From assembly GCF_002079055.1 (NCBI RefSeq), contig NC_047500.1:1-64000 (forward strand): a DNA stretch of 64,000 nucleotides. The letters run 5' to 3'. The translations under genes and the position numbers were made by a program. The notes under the pieces are model-generated. The model was not told where the DNA came from. It did not search any database and was given only the letters and a program-made list of their open reading frames with translations. The DNA is from Saccharomyces paradoxus. Taxonomy: Eukaryota; Ascomycota; Saccharomycetes; Saccharomycetales; Saccharomycetaceae. This document shows positions 42,093 to 51,181 of this stretch, in pieces. Within the stretch, counting starts at the first letter, position 1. Every line of letters begins with the position of its first letter.

Positions 42093-42385
42093 TTCTAGCG
42101 ATGATTGAATCCTTTTCTTTCTAGGAATACGGTGACAATGTACGTCTTAGTATTTTTATTCACAAAAAGCTAATTGTTTGGTTAAACATTATCTGATGTT
42201 GCTGTTTGAATTTGTGTCATTAGTAGAATTACTGACATTTTTGATTTTTTGATTTTTTTTTCTATTTTTTTTCTTTTCTTTTGAGAACCGACGTATCGAT
42301 TTATCAAGGGAAGCATAGTTAAAGAAAGCATGAAATACATACAGGTTGGTGATTAAGATACTAGGAAGACTAAAATAGACACGTT

Positions 42386-43789
42386 ATGGACGGGAACAAT
42401 CAGAACCAGTATCAGAATCAAAACCAAAATCAAAGTCAGCAGTCACAACAACCGCCTCTGAAGAAATACGTGACGCAGAGACGATCAGTAGATGTAAGTT
42501 CACCGTATATTAACCTATATTACAATAGACGACATGGATTACCCAATCCAGTGGTAGAGCCAGAAACTTCTTACACAATAGATATAATGCCGCCCAATGC
42601 CTACAGAGGTCGAGATCGAGTCATCAATTTACCCAGCAAATTTACGCATTTAAGCTCTAATAAAGTAAAACATGTGATACCCGCCATCCAGTGGACCCCA
42701 GAAGGCAGAAGACTTGTAGTAGCAACTTATAGTGGAGAATTTTCTCTTTGGAATGCATCTTCGTTTACGTTCGAGACTCTTATGCAAGCACATGACTCGG
42801 CCGTGACTACAATGAAATACTCTCACGATAGTGATTGGATGATTAGTGGAGATGCAGATGGGATGATCAAGATATGGCAACCAAATTTCAGTATGGTTAA
42901 AGAAATTGATGCCGCACACACGGAAAGTATTAGAGATATGGCATTTAGTAGTAACGACTCGAAATTTGTCACGTGCTCAGACGATAATATTTTGAAGATT
43001 TGGAATTTCAGCAATGGTAAACAAGAAAGAGTATTATCAGGACACCATTGGGACGTGAAAAGTTGTGATTGGCATCCCGAGATGGGTTTGATCGCCTCTG
43101 CATCTAAGGACAATTTGGTGAAATTGTGGGATCCTCGTTCCGGGAGCTGTATTTCATCAATTCTGAAGTTTAAGCATACTGTTTTAAAGACGCGGTTTCA
43201 ACCTACCAAAGGCAACCTATTAATGGCGATTTCAAAAGATAAATCATGTCGTGTATTTGACATCAGGTACAGTATGAAGGAACTAATGTGCGTGAGAGAT
43301 GAAACAGATTATATGACGCTAGAATGGCACCCAATAAATGAATCCATGTTCACTCTGGCGTGCTATGATGGCTCGCTAAAGCACTTTGATCTTTTACAGA
43401 ACTTAAACGAACCCATTTTGACTATACCATATGCCCATGACAAGTGTATCACTTCGTTATCATATAATCCAGTGGGACATATATTTGCCACAGCAGCTAA
43501 GGATAGAACCATAAGGTTTTGGACTAGAGCAAGGCCAATTGATCCTAATGCATATGATGACCCAACTTACAACAATAAGAAGATAAATGGTTGGTTTTTT
43601 GGTATTAATAACGACATCAATGCTGTGAGAGAGAAGAGTGAATTCGGTGCAGCCCCACCGCCACCGGCTACAGCTGAACCACATGCGTTACCAAACATGC
43701 ATGGATTCATCAACAAGAAACCGCGTCAAGAAATTCCTGGCATTGATTCAAATATCAAAGGTTCCACATTGCCAGGTTTAAGTATATAA
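42386..43789 (+). CDS. PFS2: Polyadenylation factor Pfs2
   Basis: Pfs2 is a WD40 subunit of the cleavage and polyadenylation factor that bridges other CPF subunits in the polymerase module. The protein has 467 residues. It starts with a short Asn/Gln-rich tract (NQNQYQNQNQNQSQQSQQPP), then a seven-bladed WD repeat domain (about 95-395) with repeated WNASS, IKIWQP, LKIWNF, VKLWDP and IRFWTR endings. A proline-rich C terminus follows. It is two residues longer than I recall for S288C, presumably in the N/Q tract. It is convergent with PHA2, with only 54 bp between stops. Confidence 0.97.
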   Translation: MDGNNQNQYQNQNQNQSQQSQQPPLKKYVTQRRSVDVSSPYINLYYNRRHGLPNPVVEPETSYTIDIMPPNAYRGRDRVINLPSKFTHLSSNKVKHVIPAIQWTPEGRRLVVATYSGEFSLWNASSFTFETLMQAHDSAVTTMKYSHDSDWMISGDADGMIKIWQPNFSMVKEIDAAHTESIRDMAFSSNDSKFVTCSDDNILKIWNFSNGKQERVLSGHHWDVKSCDWHPEMGLIASASKDNLVKLWDPRSGSCISSILKFKHTVLKTRFQPTKGNLLMAISKDKSCRVFDIRYSMKELMCVRDETDYMTLEWHPINESMFTLACYDGSLKHFDLLQNLNEPILTIPYAHDKCITSLSYNPVGHIFATAAKDRTIRFWTRARPIDPNAYDDPTYNNKKINGWFFGINNDINAVREKSEFGAAPPPPATAEPHALPNMHGFINKKPRQEIPGIDSNIKGSTLPGLSI

Positions 43790-43843
43790 AAGTGCACCTT
43801 CAACAGAGTTTTGGATACATACATAGGAACATTATATAATATA

Positions 43844-44848
43844 TCATTTGTGATAATATCTCTCATTTCTGGGGAATGTACCCCACAGGCACCACTTTTT
43901 ACTTTTTTCGCTGATATCTTTATAAAATCTTTCTTTATCCTTTGGTGTATTTTTATCAGTATAATATTCAATGAAAAACAAATATCGCCAATTTCTATCG
44001 TTTTCTTCTAAATGAAATGGTCTAGAGTTTATAGAACACATGTTGAGTGAATGGATTTTTAATACATTCAAAACGTCCACTAAAGAACCAGGATCATCTT
44101 GGCGAGTAGTAAAAGTAAGCAAGTTAACCTGTGGTAATTCATTATCCTCAGCTTCACCCTCGCATGTGTTCTCTCTCCTCTTCAATACTAAAAATCTTGT
44201 TGTATTTCCCAATTTATCATTTATCGAATGTCCAATGATATATGCCTTATGTAATCGAGCTGCTGTTTCACTAGCAATGGCTAAATGCAAAATATTGTCG
44301 CAACCAGTCGTTAGTGAGCTATTGCACTGATTTACCGATTCAGACGTTGAAGAACAATCCAATCTTTTAAAGGTGACCCGCGGAAATTTTTCTGCTAGGG
44401 ACTTTAAGTAACCTTCAACCTGGCCCCATACTTGAGGATGTGAGTGTATTATGACTTCCTCAAATTTACCAAGGGATTGGATACCATTTGGTAGTTCGAT
44501 GGGGCTGATCAAGCAATGGGTAATGGGAACATATTGCTCTGCTATAACTTCTATATCTGGCATGATTCTATGAGTACCTGCTGGCGCAGCCGAGGATAGA
44601 GCATTATTGATCATCCTATTACGCAGGAGGTCATAGGAGAAAACTACTTGGCCATTGGTAGAGTTCTCCAACGGTACCACTGAATAATCTATACTAGTGT
44701 CGTTTTCTAATTGGTTAAAACATTGAGGAATAGAGGCTGCTGGGAGGTATTCAACATTAGATGATGATTGAAATTGTTGTAATGCAGCTTGATGGGAATA
44801 TGTACCTTTGGGACCCAAGAAAAGAACCCTCAAAGCCTTTCTGCCCAT
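43844..44848 (-). CDS. PHA2: Prephenate dehydratase Pha2
   Basis: Pha2 converts prephenate to phenylpyruvate in phenylalanine synthesis. The protein has 334 residues, starting RVLFLGPKGTYSHQAALQ, the typical family start. The dehydratase domain includes the catalytic TTRFLVL motif (about 217-223) and VPLENSTNGQV. A C-terminal ACT regulatory domain follows, with DDPGSLVDVLNVLKIHSLNMCSINSRP carrying the ESRP-like phenylalanine-binding element as NSRP. It is complete. It is convergent with PFS2. Confidence 0.97.
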   Translation of the reverse strand: MGRKALRVLFLGPKGTYSHQAALQQFQSSSNVEYLPAASIPQCFNQLENDTSIDYSVVPLENSTNGQVVFSYDLLRNRMINNALSSAAPAGTHRIMPDIEVIAEQYVPITHCLISPIELPNGIQSLGKFEEVIIHSHPQVWGQVEGYLKSLAEKFPRVTFKRLDCSSTSESVNQCNSSLTTGCDNILHLAIASETAARLHKAYIIGHSINDKLGNTTRFLVLKRRENTCEGEAEDNELPQVNLLTFTTRQDDPGSLVDVLNVLKIHSLNMCSINSRPFHLEENDRNWRYLFFIEYYTDKNTPKDKERFYKDISEKSKKWCLWGTFPRNERYYHK

Positions 44849-45099
44849 ATTTGAAAGATCAATGCCGAAGGTATAACGGTGTAAGTTTTCGCAGTTCTAT
44901 AGCACTGTTCTTTCCATGTATTATTTTCTCCTCCTAAAATTTTTTATTTTCATTTTTCATTATCAATCTCTTAAAAATATAGGAAAGAGTCATGCTGTCA
45001 GCTGCATAAAGGAACTGTAGATTTGCCGGAGATAGTGTACTACCTAATTATTTACAGGTGTTAATAATATATATATGTATACGGGCGAGCAACTATGCG

Positions 45100-46056
45100 T
45101 TAATTTTCCATGGACTGTGATAGTGAAATCAATTTCTCGACATTAAATTCAGGAGAACCCTTGGAGAAATCTCTTAATAACTGTACTCTCTGTTTAGCAA
45201 CTGGAGTTTCTTCACCCATAGCACCGTAAAACCTCTGAACGTTTAACAGCAACAATTGTGCATCTTGTACGTTTACGTTTGTATCCGGTTCGACATGGCC
45301 GTTCATAAAAACAATTTCCTTGTCCTTGACCAAATCAGAATGGAACTGCAAAGTAGTATGTGGCCTTGCAAATTCCTGGTGTAGTTTGTACTCCGCCAAA
45401 GAGGTCATCATACAATGTGTAGTCTGGGGTCCGACAAACTGCCATTGAATGTAGTGTAATTCCATTCCCTGTTCTTCGCTTGATTTTGCATCATTTGATT
45501 GAACCTGTCTGGGAAGTGGTAGAACGAATATAGGGTTGTTCTTGGCATTTGCCATCATTTTATCGTAAACGGGGACAGGAATCACAGCACATAATGTATT
45601 ATCCTTTTGTGCCCATCTTGCTCTCCAAAGAAACTCAACTTCCTGCTTGGATAAGTCCTTGAGCTTCGCTACATCCAAGAAAGAGTCCAAAGTTTTAAAC
45701 GGAACTTTAGGAGCACTTGGGTCAAGAGGACTTCTTGATTTTGTCATCATATGCTTGGAGTTGTTATTTTCCATTTTAGTTCTTTGTTGATAGTCCTCCA
45801 GTTCTTTCAGGGGGTCAATTTTATTGAATTCGCGCTTTTTAGATTCTATAGTCCCTTTCAAATGGTTCTTCAACTCTTCTATGCTGTTGAAACCTTGTTT
45901 CTGAGCCTCTTCTAAAAGTTTCTTTCTATATTTCTGTTCTGCACTGGAAGAATAAAAGCGAAAAACGGGAAATGTGCCAATTGTCTTGTTTGACACGGAT
46001 GAGAGACGAGTAGAAATATGAATTCTAGCACTAACTTTGCTGACTAGCCCCCACAT
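45100..46056 (-). CDS. ATP11: F1-ATPase assembly factor Atp11
   Basis: Atp11 is a mitochondrial chaperone that binds free F1 beta subunits during ATP synthase assembly. The protein has 318 residues from [13 protein letters not shown], the start of a basic presequence. An upstream in-frame ATG at 46110 would add 18 mostly charged residues before the presequence and is less likely. The conserved core runs from [14 protein letters not shown] through [13 protein letters not shown] to the C-terminal [17 protein letters not shown]. It is divergent from DAL82 over 166 bp. Confidence 0.96.
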   Translation of the reverse strand: MWGLVSKVSARIHISTRLSSVSNKTIGTFPVFRFYSSSAEQKYRKKLLEEAQKQGFNSIEELKNHLKGTIESKKREFNKIDPLKELEDYQQRTKMENNNSKHMMTKSRSPLDPSAPKVPFKTLDSFLDVAKLKDLSKQEVEFLWRARWAQKDNTLCAVIPVPVYDKMMANAKNNPIFVLPLPRQVQSNDAKSSEEQGMELHYIQWQFVGPQTTHCMMTSLAEYKLHQEFARPHTTLQFHSDLVKDKEIVFMNGHVEPDTNVNVQDAQLLLLNVQRFYGAMGEETPVAKQRVQLLRDFSKGSPEFNVEKLISLSQSMEN

Positions 46057-46222
46057 AGTTATTCTCCGGCCTTTTTGGTCTCTATTTTCAACTCTTGATA
46101 AGTTCTTCACATCCTTCGATTACGGCGTCAAAATAAGCGTTATTTCCATTCGGGTGAGCTAAACCACTGATAACAACATGATCTAACGATACTTCGAAAG
46201 ATCCAGGGCGGAGCCAACCATA

Positions 46223-46993
46223 ATGGATGAATCAGTGGATCCTGTGGAGCTTCTTCTACGATTGCTGATACGGCACAAGCCTCATCTCAAACCATATGCC
46301 TACAGACAAGATAGTTGGCAAAGGGTGCTCGATGAGTACAACAGGCAGACTGGGTCAAGATATAGACAATCAAGAACGTTAAAAACCAAGTTCCGTCGAC
46401 TGAAGGACCTCTTCAGCGCAGATCGAGCCCAATTTTCTCCTTCTCAGCTCAAGTTGATGGGTGCGCTCCTGGACGAAGCACCAGAGCATCCAAAACAGAG
46501 AACTAAGTTCGGTAATGAATCATCCTCATCTTCTTCTTCTTCTTCTTCTTCCTTTATTAAAAGTCATCCGGGTCCTGATCCGTTTCAACAGTTATCCATT
46601 GAACGTCCGAATAACCACAGCTCCGACGATGAGCATTCAGGCTCACAACCGCTGCCCCTGGATTCAATCACGATTGGAATTCCGCCTACTCTTCACACTA
46701 TTCCCATGATTCTGTCTAAAGATAGCGACGCTGGGAAAGCTATCAAGAGTCCTAAAATAAACAAGGGTACAAACAGGTTCAGTGAGACGGCTCTCCCTCC
46801 ACAAATGGCCAGTGAGCAATCGTGGTCAGACTCTAATATGGAGTTAGAAATATGTCTAGATTATCTCCACAACGAGCTTGAAATGATTAAGAAAAGGCAG
46901 GAAGATTTTGAGTGCAAAGTTCTAAACAAGCTCAATATAATTGAGGCCCTTCTTTCACAGATGCAGCCACCTAACCAAGGGGATGAATTATAA
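46223..46993 (+). CDS. DAL82: Allophanate pathway activator Dal82
   Basis: Dal82 binds the UIS(ALL) element and mediates allophanate or oxalurate induction of the DAL and DUR genes. The protein has 256 residues. The N-terminal basic DNA-binding region (about 1-85) contains SRTLKTKFRRLKDLF, and a serine run follows (SSSSSSSSSSSSF, about 98-110). The C terminus has a coiled coil (LEICLDYLHNELEMIKKRQEDFECKVL). One residue more than I recall for S288C, likely in the serine run, which is encoded by TCT/TCA/TCC repeats. It is convergent with EMW1. Confidence 0.95.
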   Translation: MDESVDPVELLLRLLIRHKPHLKPYAYRQDSWQRVLDEYNRQTGSRYRQSRTLKTKFRRLKDLFSADRAQFSPSQLKLMGALLDEAPEHPKQRTKFGNESSSSSSSSSSSFIKSHPGPDPFQQLSIERPNNHSSDDEHSGSQPLPLDSITIGIPPTLHTIPMILSKDSDAGKAIKSPKINKGTNRFSETALPPQMASEQSWSDSNMELEICLDYLHNELEMIKKRQEDFECKVLNKLNIIEALLSQMQPPNQGDEL

Positions 46994-47086
46994 ATACGTC
47001 TACTCGATATGCTTAGTCCTTGTCCAATTGTATCTATTTATACAAACACTACGTAATATACACAAATTATACATGAAAGGCGCTCT

Positions 47087-49801
47087 TCATATTTGGCTTC
47101 TTGCCTCCACTAGTCTATCCCAACCAGGAGAGTCATCCCACCTGCCTTTGCCTTTACTCATTAGTGTTTTGATAGTGGATCTACACTTGTATTTCCAATC
47201 TTTGCAAACCAGACTGCCCGGCCCATATTTACCTTCCATTTCTCCAAGAGATTCATACGCAGCCACCAAATCTTCACAAGCATCTACTGTATTATTCCAA
47301 ACCTTTTCTTCAATTTCCAAATCAGGATTATGAGAAACAGCCCTATAAGCCTTCTCGTGGCATTCTAGGGCGGCCCATGGTCTCTTCCTCCAGAGTTCTA
47401 CTCTTGCAACCAATCGCCAACATCTTGCACTTGTGGTAATTACTTGGGGTAAAGTATTACAGATAAATTCAGAACAACTCTTTTGAAAATAGGATAATTT
47501 TTCTGGATCCTCCGGATACTCGCTAGTTACTAATAATTCCACTAATTTTTCAATAATCGGTAAGTCGATAGAACCTTCACCGGATTTATCTCTCCTGATA
47601 CTGACTAATTGTTTACATGCTGTTAAGACATCTTCCCATTCGTTTAACTTAACGGCAACAAGCATATAATTCTCCCAAATTTTCCAGTTCTTTTGAGCAT
47701 CACAAGAAATGGCCCTTTTCAAACAACTATAAGCTTCTTTCAATTTATCCATTCTCGTATATGCAGCGCTTAAATTTGACCACGAAAGAGCATGATAAGG
47801 GTCTAATGAAACACATCTGGTGAACGCCTCCGCAGCTATTTGCATTTTGCCACATTGAAGACCAACGCAACCGTAAAAATACCACGTTTCAAAGCTTAAG
47901 GGGTATTGCCTTAATGAGTCATTTAAATGCTTCAAAGTAGCAGAGTAATTTGGTTGTATTCCAGATTTAGGAGGAGGACTAAAGTAATATTTTGCAAGGG
48001 AATTTTTTGCATTGACGTATTTTCCAAGTTCCCAACTCTTCTCCCATAGGGATGGATCCTGTTTTATGTCACCCAAAATGGAGTAGGCCCTGGCATCCGA
48101 GTCGTTTTCACTTATTCTTTGTAGAAGGATTTCCTCTGCCTTTTTTTCATCTCCAACAGCGGCATAGCATAATGCAGTCTCACATGCCATGCCTAGTCTT
48201 TCATAAATTTCCACAGCAGATTTCAAAATACCTAGCGACATATATTTTTCAGCTAAAGTGGCATCCAGCTGCCATCTAGGGATGAACGGTAACTGGTGGA
48301 TATATGACAGCCTGCTAGCAACATTAATTTCGTTTGAACTTGGAATCAATTTACTTTTAATCTTTAAATCCAATTCCTCTACCAGGGACTGCATTTGTAA
48401 AAGTCCTCTTTCAATAGTTTTAGCCTTTGTCGTCTCAATAATTGACCTTTCCCATAATGACCGGGCGAAAATAGACCAATTTTTTTCACCATTTTGATAC
48501 AGTATTCTAGAAAGCAAAGCGGTAAGTTCTTCTTCCACAAGCGGATCCTTGGCTGGAGTTGTGTTCTTTATGGTGTAAAGACGTAATAGTAACTGGATAT
48601 TGTCATAATCAGATAAAGTAGGTTGATCATTAGGGTTTAAATCGAGTAACGACTTAGGGATATTTTCTTGGCGTAGTGCCAATGGCAATAATTTGTCTTC
48701 TTCGTAACCTGAACTTAGATCTAGTTTCTGTTTTTTACCATAAATTTGTTCGTCTAAAGGTTCATCAGCGATAGATTCAAAATGAGGTTTTTCTAATAAT
48801 AAATCAGACTCTAAAGAAAATGTTTCTGGTGTGGCAGAATTTGTTTTCAAAGCAAAATTTTGAAATGTGAAGGATTTGGCAAGAATGATCAAACCTGCAT
48901 GAGCCTTTTGCTGATATTTGGTTCTAGTAGCTCGTGCACCTGTCATTACAAATTCAAAATTTGTTATCTTTTTCGCTTTGGTCAAGGATGGCAGACACAA
49001 ATGTTCTGTGTTGATGGCCAGTGAACATTTGACGTTTTCCAGATAGTACATTGCATATAGTTCTCTTTTGAAATCTTCATGAACGCTCTCTGGTAAGTCC
49101 TTGATCACCGCAATTGCAAGGTCACCAGATTGATATATTGCAGATGCAACACTAGCTTGGAATCCGGAAGGTTCTGGAATCAATGACAATTGTGTCAAAA
49201 GAGCTCTTGCCCACCACCAATAAGTTACGGCCAATAAACCAGGGGTAGACTCACCAGAGATGACAGGTAACGGAACTTCTTGATCCGGAGAAACAGTAAA
49301 CAAGCTTTTTTGGCCAGTTATCTTTTCAAGCAACAATAGTGACAAAACCAAATACAGGGGATCATCCATGAATTCGTAAGCAGGCTGGCCCATAATAGCC
49401 AATGAGTGCGCAAGGGCCTTATTAACTGCTCTTATTTCAATTCCGGTTTTGCTAAACAAACTCGAGACTGCCTTCAACCTAGCTGCTGGACCAGTGTAGT
49501 TATTCTGAATAAAGGTCTGTAGGAAGGCAATAGCCAAAAAAAGCATCTCATTCTCTTGACTCACTTTGAAAACTTCAACATTAAGGAAGTCATTCAAAGC
49601 AGCAATGACACTGGATGTAGAGATTCCTCCCGAAATATTAATCTTACCCTCGAATTGGTTCACAAATTGCTGTACTAGCTGATATGATTCACCTCTGATG
49701 ATATGTTCAGCCTTTCCAACGTTTGTCTGGTCGAAAGGACCCGTCCTCAGCGATTCTACTTCTGCCGTCAGCAATATTTTTGCATGCAATAAGGTGTCCA
49801 T
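47087..49801 (-). CDS. EMW1: Essential TPR protein Emw1
   Basis: Emw1 is an essential TPR protein linked to cell wall integrity, and its relatives include the TTC27 family. The protein has 904 residues. The N-terminal half is helical without clear motifs. TPR-like repeats lie between about 540 and 800, including ARAYSILGDIKQDPSLWEKSW, FETWYFYGCVGLQCGKMQIA and HALSWSNLSAAYTRMDKLKE. No truncation is seen. It is convergent with DAL82 and divergent from RFA2. Molecular function remains poorly defined. Confidence 0.94.
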   Translation of the reverse strand: MDTLLHAKILLTAEVESLRTGPFDQTNVGKAEHIIRGESYQLVQQFVNQFEGKINISGGISTSSVIAALNDFLNVEVFKVSQENEMLFLAIAFLQTFIQNNYTGPAARLKAVSSLFSKTGIEIRAVNKALAHSLAIMGQPAYEFMDDPLYLVLSLLLLEKITGQKSLFTVSPDQEVPLPVISGESTPGLLAVTYWWWARALLTQLSLIPEPSGFQASVASAIYQSGDLAIAVIKDLPESVHEDFKRELYAMYYLENVKCSLAINTEHLCLPSLTKAKKITNFEFVMTGARATRTKYQQKAHAGLIILAKSFTFQNFALKTNSATPETFSLESDLLLEKPHFESIADEPLDEQIYGKKQKLDLSSGYEEDKLLPLALRQENIPKSLLDLNPNDQPTLSDYDNIQLLLRLYTIKNTTPAKDPLVEEELTALLSRILYQNGEKNWSIFARSLWERSIIETTKAKTIERGLLQMQSLVEELDLKIKSKLIPSSNEINVASRLSYIHQLPFIPRWQLDATLAEKYMSLGILKSAVEIYERLGMACETALCYAAVGDEKKAEEILLQRISENDSDARAYSILGDIKQDPSLWEKSWELGKYVNAKNSLAKYYFSPPPKSGIQPNYSATLKHLNDSLRQYPLSFETWYFYGCVGLQCGKMQIAAEAFTRCVSLDPYHALSWSNLSAAYTRMDKLKEAYSCLKRAISCDAQKNWKIWENYMLVAVKLNEWEDVLTACKQLVSIRRDKSGEGSIDLPIIEKLVELLVTSEYPEDPEKLSYFQKSCSEFICNTLPQVITTSARCWRLVARVELWRKRPWAALECHEKAYRAVSHNPDLEIEEKVWNNTVDACEDLVAAYESLGEMEGKYGPGSLVCKDWKYKCRSTIKTLMSKGKGRWDDSPGWDRLVEARSQI

Positions 49802-49945
49802 AATTTTGTAACCCCTAGTAAACTTTTTGCCTGGTTTATTAGCTTCTTCTAGGCAGTTCTTCTAACCTCGATGAGCATCCATTCCAATTTTCATCTTTTT
49901 TTTTCATAATGCGATGTTACTTAACCAAGAATCGTCATATACGAA

Positions 49946-49963
49946 ACGCGTTAGGAAACGCGT
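49946..49963. promoter_or_regulatory. Two MCB elements upstream of RFA2
   Basis: ACGCGT occurs at 49946-49951 and 49958-49963, in the context AAACGCGTT. MCB elements bind MBF and drive G1/S expression of replication genes. They lie about 105-120 bp upstream of the RFA2 ATG. Confidence 0.8.
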
Positions 49964-50068
49964 TTTTTTCCTTTATAACAAGCAATATTATATCAACTAA
50001 TGGTAGAAGTAGTGTGGCAAAAATAGAGAGTGAGTACCTAGAACAGGCTAGTTTAATCATATACACCA

Positions 50069-50996
50069 ATGGCAAGTATGTCTAAATGCTAGGAATGGGA
50101 GGCTTTCATTTTTCTGCTTTTTTTTCCCTTTTCTATCGGCGAATGTTCATATTACTAACAAAATGTGGAACTCCAATATAGCTTATCAACCATATAACGA
50201 ATATTCATCAGTAACGGGAGGTGGTTTTGAGAACTCCGAGTCCCGCCCAGGTAGTGGAGAGTCTGAAACTAACGCTAGAGTTAACACATTGACGCCTGTA
50301 ACGATCAAACAAATTCTAGAGTCCAAACAAGATATTCAAGACGGCCCCTTTGTTTCGCATAACCAGGAACTTCATCACGTTTGCTTTGTAGGTGTGGTGA
50401 GAAACATTACTGATCATACTGCGAATATTTTTTTAACTATTGAGGATGGGACTGGTCAAATAGAAGTGAGAAAATGGAGCGAAGATGCTAACGATTTGGC
50501 TGCTGGTAACGACGACTCTTCTGGTAAAGGTTATGGTTCGCAAGTCGCTCAACAATTTGAAATTGGTGGTTACGTGAAAGTTTTCGGTGCTTTAAAAGAG
50601 TTTGGTGGTAAGAAAAATATACAGTATGCCGTGATTAAGCCCATAGATTCATTTAATGAAGTGTTGACGCACCACTTAGAAGTCATTAAGTGTCATTCCA
50701 TAGCCAGTGGAATGATGAAACAACCTTTGGACAGTGCATCCAACAACAATGGACAATCATTATTTGTCAAGGACGATAATGATACATCTTCTGGCTCTAG
50801 TCCGTTACAAAGAATTCTAGAATTTTGCAAGAAGCAATGTGATGGTAAAGACGCGAATTCATTCGCTGTTCCAATTCCATTGATCTCGCAATCCTTGAAT
50901 TTGGATGAAACTACTGTCAGAAACTGTTGTACGACCTTGACTGATCAAGGTTTCATCTACCCAACGTTTGATGACAATAACTTTTTCGCCTTATGA
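50069..50996 (+). CDS. RFA2: Replication protein A subunit 2 (spliced)
   Basis: Rfa2 is the 32-kDa subunit of the RPA single-stranded DNA-binding complex, used in replication, repair and recombination. The gene is spliced. Exon 1 is 50069-50075 (ATGGCAA), and exon 2 is 50182-50996. The product is 273 residues starting MATYQPYNEYSS. An N-terminal Ser-rich region, phosphorylated by checkpoint kinases in the family, precedes the OB fold (about 60-175, with VGVVRNITDHTANIFLTIEDGTGQIEVRKW). A C-terminal winged helix (about 205-273) ends TFDDNNFFAL. Read without splicing, an ATG at 50163 inside the intron would open the frame, which is misleading. Two MCB sites lie upstream. Confidence 0.97.
50076..50181 (+). 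other. RFA2 spliceosomal intron (106 nt)
   Basis: The intron begins GTATGT, contains a perfect TACTAAC at 50153-50159, and ends ATATAG. Removing it joins ATGGCAA to CTTATCAACC and restores the known Rfa2 N terminus. The branch point is 24 nt from the acceptor. Confidence 0.96.
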
Positions 50997-51181
50997 AAAT
51001 ATATAGATTGTTTTATAGCATTTCTTACTATCTATTTGTGTATTCTATCCTACCAGGTAAGAACCCAAAATTTGTCGGTAATATAGAGGGGCAAACGGGA
51101 CACTCTAAAACAATATAAGATGCATGAATATTAAGTTAGTTTTGCACAAATATGCTGTATAAAGGCAACTAGAGTAGTGAT

